A stretch of 33,864 nucleotides of DNA from Streptococcus suis YS161 (GTDB lineage: Bacteria; Bacillota; Bacilli; Lactobacillales; Streptococcaceae): positions 1 to 33,864 of the forward strand of contig NZ_ASCA01000028.1 of assembly GCF_002760245.1 (NCBI RefSeq), given 5' to 3'. Below are positions 21,001 through 27,864 of this stretch, piece by piece. Numbering within the stretch: position 1 is the stretch's first letter; every line of letters starts with the position of its first letter. The translations under genes were made by a program, and so were the position numbers. The notes under the pieces are model-generated. The model ran no database searches. It saw nothing but the letters and a program-made list of their open reading frames with translations, and was not told the origin of the DNA.

Positions 21001-23523
21001 TGATTCACAAGAACCTGGTGGCGTAGGTGTTACAGGATTGCTAGTATCCTTTTTATTCGTAAAGACATACTGCAAATTTTTCCAATCCATCTGTGCAGTA
21101 GAAAGCGCATAGCCCACTGGAACATCCTCGGTCACTTCATAGTATATTCGTGTTTTTGTGGCAGTACTGCCTGTTCCAGAAAACTTTTCGACATTTGGAA
21201 CGGTTACCTGTGTCTGATTCGCTTGCAAGGTTACTTTATGGTTTCTATAACTTCCACCATTGACAGAAAAAGTGACAGCGGTCTTCTCCGTACCAGTTGC
21301 CCATTTTTTCTGTATTGTAATATCACCTTTTAGAGCTTCTAGCGATGCACCTGTAATCGTATGATTGGCTTTTTCATTTGTCACATTGGTGATTGTTTCA
21401 ACAGCAGCGATACCACCTACTGGAACATCATTTACGGTGATTTGACTTTGCGTTTTATCAACTGTTTGCTTACTCTTTAGCCTATAATTTCCCCCATCGG
21501 TCGGTTCGTAGACATAAACAATCTTTGAGTGAACTGCCTGCGTATTCTTATCTTCAGCAACATCAAATGTAAAAGTTTGCACACTATCCGTTGTGTTGAG
21601 ACGAGAGGTATACCACTCAATCACATTATTACTAGACTCGCGATAGCGACCATTCACTCGAATGGTATCTGATAATTTAGGTGTATCATAAGGTGAGGTG
21701 GCGGGGTCACTTGGCAAGGTCAAACTACCTGCACTTTTAATGTTCCGCTCCTCCTCCCTAGTCAATACAATTGTTTTTCCATTTTGTGTCAGACGGGAAC
21801 GTATCGGCGCTTGCACCTTAACATCCGAATAATAATCCAGTGTGTAGTTCTCACTTGGAAGAAGAATCGGTGTTTCAATGGTGTACACATATGTGCCATC
21901 TTGAATCGGCAACTGATTTGTAACAGAATTAAATCTACCAGAATCACTATACCGACTCGTCTCAGGATTTTCAATTGATTGTCCTTGGTTGTAGACGATA
22001 GATGTAATCTTAGGTGTTCCAAGTCCTGAGTCAACCGGTGCCATGAAAGTATTTGCAATTTGTTTGATATATCTATCACTTGCTCCAGTAACGGTTGTAA
22101 TATATTCCCAAATAATCTTCTTTTCACCAGTAGAGGTAACCTGAATTTCCTTCTTGCGTAAATCTCCTCCCTGTCTAAAATGACGTGTTACCCCCGGAAT
22201 CTCAATCCGAATCGTATCAAAAATGTATTTTGTAATCTCTTCTTCTCGTGTAACAGTAGTCGTTGTTCCATTTGGATTATTGATAACAGTCGTTGTGCTA
22301 TTTGACGTTGTTTCTGTGACAGCTCTCCTAGTCCGAGCAGAGCGGAGCATGCTACCAACCTGTCCTTCCAATTCATTCTTTTTGGCATTGGTAACATGAA
22401 TTACTTTTTCTTCATCACTTTCTTGCAACTGAATGACTGGCAGCTGTTTCTCTACTTCGTAACCTTGAGCTGTTGACAATTGACTGATCTGGTACTCACC
22501 TAAGGGCAAATCTCGCCATTCCAAGACTCCTTGTTCATCTGTACGACCTTTGTGAACGCTTTCAAAATTTCCTACAGCTATCATAGAAAACTCCGCACCT
22601 GCGATGGGCTTGCTGGGTTGCAAGACACCTTCTTCATGTTCTCGTAATACCAAGCGTAGATTAGCTGTTTGAATGGCTAAAGCCTGTTCTTCTTGTAGCA
22701 CCTCTTCGCCTTCAGGTACAGGATTAGACTGCGTGTTGTCAGAAATAGATTCAGAAGTTTCTGGAATTGGCTGCTCGGTATCAGAAACTGATTTTTCTGA
22801 GACTGGTTGTGAGGTATCGAAGGCTGCGGAATCAGTCACCATCTCTATACTATTCCTATTGACTAATTCTTCAAATGTTTTCCAGTCTTCTGTTAAGATG
22901 GTCTTATAATCTGATGCCAGAACGGCCATAAATTGACCAGTTTGTAGCGGACTCTTTATCTTCAAGCGTAGCAGAATTTCCTCGTATCTCCGCTCAGGCT
23001 GCTCTTCATCTACCTTCCATTCTATATGGCGTTCAGGCTCTGGCTTGATTTTGATGGAGTAATAGCCTAGACCATATACAGGCAAGGGTTCTTCTAGAGA
23101 ATCCTGTGTTGCAACAGTTGGGGCAACTTCCTGCTCAGGAAATTCCTTGGGCACATCTTCTTCACGATAATCTTCGTCCTTGACAAAACCTAGTGGAAGT
23201 ATTTCCTTTGGAAACCCTTGCTCATCCAGCTGACTTTCCAGTTCCAGCTCATTCTGGAGCACCAAGGAAAGCCCCTTGCTGATGTCTACTCCCTCTTCAA
23301 TCTGGATAATCACATCTAGCCTATCGAGCTGCTTTTGACTGGTATCTAGCTTAATGGCCAGCTTTTGACCATCTTCCTTCAGATGTTCTAGATACTTAGT
23401 CCGAATGGTTAGTGGCGTTGTAGCACTAACTGATTCCGAAAAAATTGTTATCGGTAGCCGAATAATATCTAGACATAGAACAAGTAATAAGAAAGAACTA
23501 AGAAAGTATCTTACCTTTTTCAT
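15100..23523 (-). CDS. Giant pilus-associated adhesin, 2807 aa, with Cna_B array, discoidin domain and YPKTG signal
   Basis: I start at MKKVRYF (23523): GGAG lies seven bases upstream, while an in-frame ATG 18 bases earlier lacks one. Signal peptide 1-36. An N-terminal beta region reaches about 230, then a Ser/Glu/Pro linker and a first Cna_B-like domain (about 286-385). A long beta region (about 400-690) and a second Cna_B-like domain follow. An adhesin-like region (about 835-1230, FYFKLPAFAKEGDSFTIELP) holds the only two cysteines of the mature protein, C839 and C1016. Five Cna_B/SpaA repeats with E-boxes such as KEVEAPAGY precede a discoidin (F5/8 type C) domain at 1780-1912; seven more repeats follow to about 2760. 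The sorting signal is YPKTG (2769-2773) with membrane helix and RRWKRIRK tail. YPxTG and gene order match the RrgA tip adhesin, but that protein is under 900 aa and has a VWA domain, which I do not see here. Confidence 0.9.
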   Translation of the reverse strand: MKKVRYFLSSFLLLVLCLDIIRLPITIFSESVSATTPLTIRTKYLEHLKEDGQKLAIKLDTSQKQLDRLDVIIQIEEGVDISKGLSLVLQNELELESQLDEQGFPKEILPLGFVKDEDYREEDVPKEFPEQEVAPTVATQDSLEEPLPVYGLGYYSIKIKPEPERHIEWKVDEEQPERRYEEILLRLKIKSPLQTGQFMAVLASDYKTILTEDWKTFEELVNRNSIEMVTDSAAFDTSQPVSEKSVSDTEQPIPETSESISDNTQSNPVPEGEEVLQEEQALAIQTANLRLVLREHEEGVLQPSKPIAGAEFSMIAVGNFESVHKGRTDEQGVLEWRDLPLGEYQISQLSTAQGYEVEKQLPVIQLQESDEEKVIHVTNAKKNELEGQVGSMLRSARTRRAVTETTSNSTTTVINNPNGTTTTVTREEEITKYIFDTIRIEIPGVTRHFRQGGDLRKKEIQVTSTGEKKIIWEYITTVTGASDRYIKQIANTFMAPVDSGLGTPKITSIVYNQGQSIENPETSRYSDSGRFNSVTNQLPIQDGTYVYTIETPILLPSENYTLDYYSDVKVQAPIRSRLTQNGKTIVLTREEERNIKSAGSLTLPSDPATSPYDTPKLSDTIRVNGRYRESSNNVIEWYTSRLNTTDSVQTFTFDVAEDKNTQAVHSKIVYVYEPTDGGNYRLKSKQTVDKTQSQITVNDVPVGGIAAVETITNVTNEKANHTITGASLEALKGDITIQKKWATGTEKTAVTFSVNGGSYRNHKVTLQANQTQVTVPNVEKFSGTGSTATKTRIYYEVTEDVPVGYALSTAQMDWKNLQYVFTNKKDTSNPVTPTPPGSCESYGVTRVEPVNINWLIWQRGSNRWGGFHGSLKFYFKLPAFAKEGDSFTIELPRELKLEHLANPSVEWTPVYKSGTNEILARTYHVEDRKLKFVLTSAAYSVTEYSGWFEIGSDQSSGLVQINNDRNVAGRKYLTGVRPEVPVWYSFDPENPINTQSNIVNKKLKYQTSYKGGNFDCSHTVIGDGTLNATENGSGGLQGSLHQFSSVHKQVINQTADSVTWELVYNGGRKDISGSILANKRKFWDRIHVNTPLYDGNTHTSILKDLEIFVSDGTPADSYVESDMAQLKYKTTSNSGENTTYHYGIDGTNMGLAVLLKRENWGDDNFGFQSNYALEFYYEGSDWGRKAIIVRIKQRKNGNTTLRNAVNVNWNSLVISGSMQPDNYFIAGDTVANGGAYPTDWYGFRLKKVDQQKRPLEGAVFTLYDSKQRPYQTIRSNGQGILEFTNILGGEYTFKEVEAPAGYTLDTTVHRLIIRNSENITIDGQSYTAQAPFEIINKKDAKLSLKLKKKDLANTPLKGAVFRLRKTDGDQPYDETLGDAFESDEFLFNELTVGNYTLEEVRAPTGYRGMGQINLTVYEENGTLKLRKQADTANSQTSTPQLTNGVVTLDIYNQPLELTFTKQNTQGEPLENAIFELRHIHSTGFTVVRTNLFSKTNGQFVLKGLLPNTTYELWETRAPDGYAKPTQAVAQFTVNEDGTVRFARGSSTIVNSPPKFKVKIVKIDAETGQPITEGVNDTAPRFTVTNATGETLNGQIANLQNGMYTFTNGSGANSGFEAGTYYLKEIRAPQGYTRLTNLIPFTIHSDGRVTVSEEFADGIATSATSPDTVQINVKNDRLKTLRISKRIKGLETIPALIQGQMTFTLTKDNDATAVPAVQTHAANEDFVFNNLTYGSYTLVETAPPAGYMVEPIVYKVAVSRAGVSLYRTSDQVTPSRVEGASLITSPDLSNIQSGPESNAIDGSETTSVTYYNFNGQGNTIPVGAYLGVDLQSVKRVRNVFYLQGNQSNVTDRMNRYTVEYSIDGETYYPITSSATAERFEQSTDLLARYIRVRNEEQVVNKWYAVRELRITAQEAESVSLQGGLAFPIGNIQHPEIQIEKQDMNNRIIQQAVTFKLYKVPDDATSQTVTSALTDQNLVQTFTLTNGQVRQTLEAKVLGRYALVEGAPPTGYRGLASPVLLDLQTLQQSHSGSQMKTVTRFNLVGTNDKVRIDTNTANVLKFIVKNEPLTYRLKILKRDVNNAATGLNARFELYDATGTNVIERGNTSQDGFSLTFPNLSPNRYVLKETVAPANYNSIAPIHLTIDQAGQLTIQSGPSDLIAIQSADDSHLIQLTIKNRPFTPVSIQKVDKRNNETTLTGVRLRIQAKNGNQMPQFSDRNWHVTNYQGRVIDTEKALEWTSSTAGNAVFQLPQGTYTISELSAPAGYEQLQPFDITVAEDGSVQLAQGTNPEQVSQGRKDGRINIKLTNVFKPKIKITKVDSRDANRKLAGARFKLFGPNENTQIGQEVTTGSNGEITLPGLEPGTYYLQESQPPTGYQANTRKYQIVIASDGSAQINNADNKIEVGTSQDQGADKIIPITVKNDRTPFTVKIRKRDYDDTSRGLDARFQLYRKDGDQEVLLPGLVGNTSGANSELILPNLLPNTYVLKEITAPAGNYEAIRPIQFTITEEGVLRIDVNDRNFASVENSGNSQELVLLIKNIKKFRLRIKKQDTTNGQTLLDGANFTLYRARDHNGGKLEAIASKVTTNGLADIAVGPGYFILQETQAPTGYVLNDKEYIFQINHNGTVLLRNGDDMTSLQRADNDRVVVFTMKNQRKIGQFKLAKRAYSDSDRRLAAVFELKEENGATPVATKTTKTEGEEVVFDNLRVGQIYQLKETQAPEGYQLNTKVYRLRLTDSGQVELLDGDDLLSLDDSNRQLLTAKNLKKGEYPKTGGFGVLPYITLGGGMMLLALAVELGKERRWKRIRK

Positions 23524-23588
23524 AACTTTACTCCATTTCATATACTTATATGCATAATTATTCTTTATTACGTTGTTATTTCAGCAAT

Positions 23589-23594
23589 ATTATA
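23589..23594 (-). promoter_or_regulatory. -10 box of the pilus operon
   Basis: The minus strand reads TATAAT about 65 bases before the adhesin ATG, after a run of As and Ts with no -35 consensus. A promoter lacking a -35 often needs an activator. No regulator gene lies next to the operon. The whole 23524-23853 stretch is non-coding and very AT-rich. Confidence 0.5.
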
Positions 23595-23652
23595 CTAAAT
23601 TTTTTTAAAAAATAAAAGTAGTTTACGGCAAAAAACAAACAAATTTCACTGT

Positions 23653-23668
23653 TATATATATATATATA
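23653..23668. repeat. (TA)8 dinucleotide repeat upstream of the pilus operon
   Basis: Eight TA units lie about 60 bases upstream of the -10 box at 23589-23594. Dinucleotide tracts change length by slippage. On the minus strand the tract separates TTGCAT from TATAAC, which look like weak -35 and -10 boxes 11 bases apart. Confidence 0.75.
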
Positions 23669-23837
23669 TGCAAACGCGATTTTTTCAGCAGTTTTGCAGA
23701 GAGTCCTGAAAAAGTTTTTGAAATTTTCTTGATTTTGACCATACAAATATATATCGTTTTCATATATGTATATTATGTATATTTATACTCATTTCATGAT
23801 TGGTAACTATTACCTTTTATTTAGACTTTTATAGTCA

Positions 23838-23868
23838 ATAAAAAATCCCGACCTTATAAGCCGAGATT
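23838..23868 (-). terminator. Terminator of the serine cluster
   Basis: On the minus strand AATCTCGG pairs with TCGGGATT (with G-U pairs), followed by six Us. The stem overlaps the stop codon of the ArsC/Spx-like gene and separates it from the pilus operon. Confidence 0.7.
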
Positions 23869-24207
23869 TTCATATTTTGTGCGATAGCCAATCTGTAAGA
23901 TTTTTCCATCTTGAATAAGTAATGGACGCTTAATCAGCATGCCATCATTAGCTAATAAGTCTAATGCTTGATCCACCGTCAAACTTTCAAATTTATCCTT
24001 CAGACCAAGTTCGCGATAACTATTTCCTGAAGTATTGAAATACTTTTTCAAGTCTAAACCTGTTGCTTCCATCCAAGATTTGAGCTCTTCAGCACTAGGC
24101 GGTGTTAACTTAATGTCAATAGCTTCAAATTCCAAGCCCAAACTGTTCAGCTCTGCTTTTGCTGCCCGACAAGTCGAACATTTTGGATACTCATAAAATA
24201 AAATCAT
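23854..24207 (-). CDS. ArsC/Spx family thioredoxin-fold protein
   Basis: This 117-aa protein has the thioredoxin-like ArsC/Spx fold. YPKCSTCRAAKAEL gives a C-x-x-C pair at residues 10-13, followed by EAIDIKLTPPSAEEL, NTSGNSYRELGLKD and the conserved RPLLIQDGKILQIGYR (the cis-Pro loop and dimer strand). Family members are arsenate reductases or Spx-type RNA polymerase partners. The short length and RPLL block resemble the YffB/ArsC-like branch annotated as arsenate reductase family protein in streptococci. No arsenic genes lie nearby, so true arsenate reduction is doubtful. GAGGTGAAAG precedes the ATG, which lies inside the end of ogt (17-base overlap). Confidence 0.85.
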   Translation of the reverse strand: MILFYEYPKCSTCRAAKAELNSLGLEFEAIDIKLTPPSAEELKSWMEATGLDLKKYFNTSGNSYRELGLKDKFESLTVDQALDLLANDGMLIKRPLLIQDGKILQIGYRTKYENLGL

Positions 24208-24697
24208 CTTTCACCTCAAATTCTGGATTCTCATGTCGCAAGAGCCAGATTTTCTTATCCAGTCCTCCCGCATAGCCTGTCAACTGCCCTTTTTGATTGA
24301 GAACTCGGTGACAAGGAACAATAATAGAATAAGGATTGCGCCCAACTGCTCCTCCTACTGCCTGACCAGAACGAATGTCCAGTTGCTGGGCAAGTTGCCC
24401 ATAGCTAGTCGTCTGACCATGAGGGATTTCTTTCAATAAAGCCCAGACTTTTTCCTGAAATTCAGTCCCAATAGCTTCAAGAGGCAGGCTAGTAAAATCC
24501 ACCTCCTCACCTGAAAAATAAGCATCCAGCAAGAGACTGGTCTGGTCTAAAATAGGGTGCGAGCCTAGAACTGGTTCTTCAGTTAGTCCTCGTTCAAAAT
24601 ACTTTTGGTCCTCAAACCAGGCTCCGCGCAAGCCTTTATCACCGGCCACTAGGGACATTGCCCCTAGCGGACTCTGGTAGATTGTTTTTACATACAT
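24191..24697 (-). CDS. ogt: Methylated-DNA--protein-cysteine methyltransferase
   Basis: Ogt repairs O6-methylguanine by moving the methyl group to its own cysteine, a suicide reaction. The 168-aa protein has the helix-turn-helix IPHGQTTSYGQLAQQL, the AVGGAVGRNP arginine-finger segment, the active-site VPCHRV, and the following NQKGQLTGYAGGLDKK loop. The N-terminal part (FEDQKYFERG, DAYFSGE) is typical of the Ogt type. The ATG is three bases behind the serA stop with only AGGT before it, so translation is probably coupled to serA. It overlaps the next gene by 17 bases. Confidence 0.93.
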   Translation of the reverse strand: MYVKTIYQSPLGAMSLVAGDKGLRGAWFEDQKYFERGLTEEPVLGSHPILDQTSLLLDAYFSGEEVDFTSLPLEAIGTEFQEKVWALLKEIPHGQTTSYGQLAQQLDIRSGQAVGGAVGRNPYSIIVPCHRVLNQKGQLTGYAGGLDKKIWLLRHENPEFEVKDDFIL

Positions 24698-24699
24698 AC

Positions 24700-25881
24700 C
24701 TAATTTTTATTTTTGATAACACGAACCTTGACAATAGCATCCGTTGCTTCAAAATTAGCAACCAAAGCGTCAATTTTACTCTTATCTGCCTCATCCAAAT
24801 CCAGCAAGGTATAAGCATAGTCACCTTTAGACTTATTGATAATGTTGTCAATGTTGATGCCCAATTCAGACACGGCAGTGGTGATTTTTGCCACCATGTT
24901 TGGAATGTTTTTGTTGATGAGAGTAATCCGATAGGGAGCATCCAAGAACTGTTTCACATTTGGGAAGTTAACTGAGTTGATGATTTCACCAGTCTCCATA
25001 AAACGACGAATGGTCTGACCAGCCGCAATGGCACAGTTGAGCTCCGCTTCTTCTGTTGACCCACCAACGTGCGGGAAGACGATAATGTTGTCCTTGTTGA
25101 GCACTTCTTCTGTCCCAAAATCCGTGATATAGTTCTTGATAACTCCTGCTTCGATAGCTTCAAACAGGTCAGCGTTATTGACCAACTCACCGCGGGCGAA
25201 GTTAATCAAGGTTGTGCCTTTCTTCATTTGGCCAAAACTGTCCGCATTGAACAAATCACGGGTCTTGTCTGTCAAAGGAACATGGACTGTGATATAGTCA
25301 GCGTTGCTAAAGATTTCTTTCAAATCATCCACACGTTTGACATGACTTGAAATGGTCCATGCAGTTTCTACTGATACATAAGGGTCGTAACCGAGCACAT
25401 TCATTCCCAGACGGCGAGCATCATTAGCAATACGGGCACCGATGGCACCAAGTCCAATAACACCAAGAGTCTTACCTGAAATTTCTGTCCCAGCAAACTG
25501 CTTCTTACCTGCTTCAACCTGCTTAGGTACATCATCTCCTGACAATGTATTTGCCCAAGCTGTCGCTCCGATATAGTCACGGGCAGACAATAGGATAGAG
25601 GCAATAACCGCTTCTTTTACGGCATTTGCATTGGCTCCTGGAGTATTGAAGACCACGATCCCTTTCTCAGTAGCTTCTTCGATTGGGATATTATTGGTCC
25701 CTGCTCCCGCACGTGCAATGGCTTTCAGATTTTCTGGAAAATCAAATCCATGCAAGTTTTCAGAACGGATGATAAAGGCATCTGGATTTGCTGCATGATC
25801 TCCGTCAATCTGGAATTTATTGCCCAATTCCTTCAAACCAACTTGGTTAATATTGTTAAAAGTACGTACGCTAAATACCAT
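24700..25881 (-). CDS. serA: D-3-phosphoglycerate dehydrogenase
   Basis: SerA oxidises 3-phosphoglycerate to phosphohydroxypyruvate with NAD, the first step of serine synthesis. The 393-aa protein has the substrate segment RAGAGTNNI, the Rossmann motif GVIGLGAIGARIA followed by the acidic GYDPY, the catalytic Arg in NFARGELV, a D-x-G-x-EE loop, and the catalytic His in FPHVGGSTEEAE. A C-terminal ACT domain (about 318-393, ITLINKNIPNMVAKI) makes it a short ACT-type enzyme that may sense serine. The Shine-Dalgarno is weak (AGG, nine bases upstream). A repeat with a terminator-like hairpin lies directly before the gene, separating it from serC and the GNAT gene. Confidence 0.96.
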   Translation of the reverse strand: MVFSVRTFNNINQVGLKELGNKFQIDGDHAANPDAFIIRSENLHGFDFPENLKAIARAGAGTNNIPIEEATEKGIVVFNTPGANANAVKEAVIASILLSARDYIGATAWANTLSGDDVPKQVEAGKKQFAGTEISGKTLGVIGLGAIGARIANDARRLGMNVLGYDPYVSVETAWTISSHVKRVDDLKEIFSNADYITVHVPLTDKTRDLFNADSFGQMKKGTTLINFARGELVNNADLFEAIEAGVIKNYITDFGTEEVLNKDNIIVFPHVGGSTEEAELNCAIAAGQTIRRFMETGEIINSVNFPNVKQFLDAPYRITLINKNIPNMVAKITTAVSELGINIDNIINKSKGDYAYTLLDLDEADKSKIDALVANFEATDAIVKVRVIKNKN

Positions 25882-25893
25882 TTATTTTTACCT

Positions 25894-25951
25894 AAAAAGG
25901 GGAGTGGGAAAGAACTCAACCACTCCTAGAAGAGTTCGTCTTCCCACCCCC
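25894..25951 (-). terminator. Terminator-like hairpin just upstream of serA
   Basis: On the minus strand GGGGGTGGGAA pairs with TTCCCACTCCCC, continued by GAACTC / GAGTTC, and runs into five Us and then the serA start region. It is the distal part of the dispersed repeat at 25894-26060. It has the form of an intrinsic terminator or attenuator inside the serC-GNAT-serA unit. Confidence 0.65.
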
Positions 25952-26060
25952 GCACAGTTGATTAGGTCAGATTTGGAGTGTAAAACACGAACAAATCTGC
26001 CAATCAACCACTGCGCTGAGATGTTGACCCGAATCTTAAGAAGTGATATGAAGCTTTTGC
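25894..26060 (-). repeat. Dispersed intergenic hairpin repeat, copy 1
   Basis: 51 bases (25978-26028) are identical, inverted, to 33814-33864 at the window end; similarity continues with mismatches to about 26060 (GGGCAAAA and TTCT.AA..TT.G blocks). The element contains an imperfect palindrome (GCACAGT...CAGATTTG with CAAATCTG...ACTGCGC) and the terminator-like hairpin at 25894-25951. No coding capacity. It resembles a small non-autonomous mobile or BOX-like repeat; I recall such sequences as frequent in S. suis, unverified. Confidence 0.8.
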
Positions 26061-26085
26061 CCGATCCTTTTCTTTCTTTATTTCA

Positions 26086-26643
26086 TTAATTATTTCCGAG
26101 TAACCAACGGTCGTCTTCACTGATTTCCTGGTAAAGACTGCGCTCGCTATTATGCTTGATTTTTTGATAGGCTAGACGTTCTCCATCTATTGGGACTTTA
26201 CCACAATAGACATAGCCTAATTTTTTTAGAATGTGCTGCATTGTCTTATTCTGCTCGTGGGTATCACAGCGGAAATCCGGTCCTTTTTGACCTTCAATTA
26301 AACCTTGCAAAAAAGTTTGTATGATTCCTTGACCACGAAATTCGTCAGCTGCTGCAATTCTATGAAATGTTGTATATACAGGATGATTGTGCTGCCATTT
26401 TCCTTCATATATGGCCTCATATTCTGCTTCTTGACCACGATGAACGGCGGCATAAGCTGCCACCTTACCGTCAACTAGACCAACGTAACCTCTGCCAGAA
26501 AGAATGTCATCAAAGATATCCTCTTTATTTGGATACTCTCCCTGCCATTGATTGATACCGGAGGTTGCTAGAAATGCACGAGCATCTTCAAGAATATTGA
26601 CAATAGCCTCCAGCTCATTGGGATGTGCTAATCTAATTTCCAT
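26086..26643 (-). CDS. GNAT family N-acetyltransferase
   Basis: This 185-aa protein moves an acetyl group from acetyl-CoA to an unknown amine. The N-terminus [21 protein letters not shown] is the usual first GNAT strand-helix. The acetyl-CoA loop is A-DEFRGQGIIQTFLQ (a Q/R-x-x-G-x-G variant: RGQGI), and FRCDTHEQNKTMQHILKKLGYVYCG is the final N/M..LEKLGF-type segment with GKV. The insertion SGINQWQGEYPNKEDIFDD is common in a branch of streptococcal GNATs. The ATG overlaps the serC stop by one base, so it is cotranscribed and coupled with serC. A role in amino-acid metabolism is suggested only by its place. Confidence 0.85.
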   Translation of the reverse strand: MEIRLAHPNELEAIVNILEDARAFLATSGINQWQGEYPNKEDIFDDILSGRGYVGLVDGKVAAYAAVHRGQEAEYEAIYEGKWQHNHPVYTTFHRIAAADEFRGQGIIQTFLQGLIEGQKGPDFRCDTHEQNKTMQHILKKLGYVYCGKVPIDGERLAYQKIKHNSERSLYQEISEDDRWLLGNN

Positions 26644-27734
26644 TAAACATTCTCCGCTGCAAATTTTTTCATAAAGTCAATCAAATCAACCACACCTTGG
26701 CGTGGGAAGGCATTGTAGAGTGACGCTCGCATACCGCCAACAGAACGGTGTCCCTTGATGTTCTTGAAGCCTGCTGCTGTTGCTTCTTTGACAAATTTAG
26801 CATCTAATTCTTCACTTGGTGAGACAAAAGGAATGTTCGCTACTGAACGCTCTTCTTTTTTACGAACAGGGTTTGTATAGAAATTAGACTGGTCGATATA
26901 GTCATAAAGCAAACCAGACTTTTCACGGTTGATTTTCTCCATCTCATCGACACCACCGATTTCTTTTACCCATTCAAAGACGAGTTTAGAAATATAGATA
27001 GAATAAGCTGGTGGTGTATTGTAAAGTGATTCATTTTCTGCTTGAATGCGGTAGTCCAACATGCTTGAAAGCATTGGTTGATCATTGAGGAAGTCCTCAC
27101 GAACAATCACCACCGTCACACCAGCTGGACCAATGTTCTTCTGTGCACCAGCATAAATCATGGCAAAATCTTCCACATTGTAGCGAGCCGCCAAGATGTT
27201 TGAAGACATATCAGCAATGACTGGCACACCGTTGGTATCTGGAATGTCATAGACAGCTGTACCTTCAATGGTATTGTTGGTTGTCAAATGCACATAGGCA
27301 GCGTTTGGATCGATATCGTTTTTATCAAAGGTTGGCAATTCTGCATAAGTGATATCTTCTGTAGAGCCAAGCAGGATTGGTTCAAAGGCAATTGTTTTAG
27401 ACAGCTTCACAGCCTCAGTATAGGCTTTTTTACCCCATGAGCCACCGACAAGATAGTAGGCTTTTTTACCTTGGGCAAAGTTGAGAGGAATCATGGTAAA
27501 TTCCAAAGATGCTCCACCTTGTAAGAACAACACCTTGTAGTTATCTGGAATGGCCATCAATTCACGAAGCGTTGCTTCAGCACCTTTAATAATATCATCG
27601 AAGTCCTTGGAGCGATGCGACATCTCCAAAACACTCATTCCCGAACCATTGTAGTCCAAGAATTCAGCTTGGGCGCGTTCAAGTACTGGTTTTGGCAATA
27701 CTGCAGGACCTGCAGAGAAGTTGTAGATTGTCAT
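26643..27734 (-). CDS. serC: Phosphoserine aminotransferase
   Basis: SerC converts phosphohydroxypyruvate and glutamate to phosphoserine, the second step of serine synthesis, with pyridoxal phosphate. The 363-aa protein starts with [14 protein letters not shown], typical of SerC. It shows [13 protein letters not shown] (phosphate site), [19 protein letters not shown], and the PLP lysine in [16 protein letters not shown]. It ends with [26 protein letters not shown], the C-terminal substrate-binding Arg segment. The length agrees with the family. GGAGGG precedes the ATG at good spacing. It is the first gene of the cluster and has its own extended -10 promoter. Confidence 0.97.
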   Translation of the reverse strand: MTIYNFSAGPAVLPKPVLERAQAEFLDYNGSGMSVLEMSHRSKDFDDIIKGAEATLRELMAIPDNYKVLFLQGGASLEFTMIPLNFAQGKKAYYLVGGSWGKKAYTEAVKLSKTIAFEPILLGSTEDITYAELPTFDKNDIDPNAAYVHLTTNNTIEGTAVYDIPDTNGVPVIADMSSNILAARYNVEDFAMIYAGAQKNIGPAGVTVVIVREDFLNDQPMLSSMLDYRIQAENESLYNTPPAYSIYISKLVFEWVKEIGGVDEMEKINREKSGLLYDYIDQSNFYTNPVRKKEERSVANIPFVSPSEELDAKFVKEATAAGFKNIKGHRSVGGMRASLYNAFPRQGVVDLIDFMKKFAAENV

Positions 27735-27762
27735 AAAATCCCTCCATTAAGTTAGTCTGTTC

Positions 27763-27771
27763 ATTGTATCA
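27763..27771 (-). promoter_or_regulatory. Extended -10 promoter of serC
   Basis: The minus strand reads TGA-TACAAT about 30 bases before the serC ATG. No -35 consensus is apparent. Confidence 0.5.
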
Positions 27772-27839
27772 CAAATATTCAGACAATTCCATAAAATATG
27801 CTGAGTTCTCAGAAAAGGTACGGAAAATACCTAAAAACC

Positions 27840-27864
27840 AAAAAGACCAAGCATTAGCCTAGTC
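27840..27864 (-). terminator. Terminator after rsmI
   Basis: On the minus strand GACTAGGC pairs with GCTTGGTC around TAAT, followed by five Us. The stem overlaps the rsmI stop codon and separates the tmk-rsmI operon from serC. Confidence 0.7.

Noticed and set aside
15100..23523. Regular repeats in the giant adhesin as a possible CRISPR or DNA repeat array
   Set aside because: The periodicity comes from protein repeats (Cna_B E-boxes) that differ at DNA level; there are no identical repeats with unique spacers.
23523..23541. Upstream ATG at 23541 as start of the giant adhesin
   Set aside because: There is no ribosome binding site before it, while GGAG sits seven bases before the ATG at 23523 and the signal peptide starts there in typical MKK form.
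23854..24207. Arsenic resistance operon
   Set aside because: Only the ArsC/Spx-like gene is present; no arsenite pump or ArsR regulator lies nearby.
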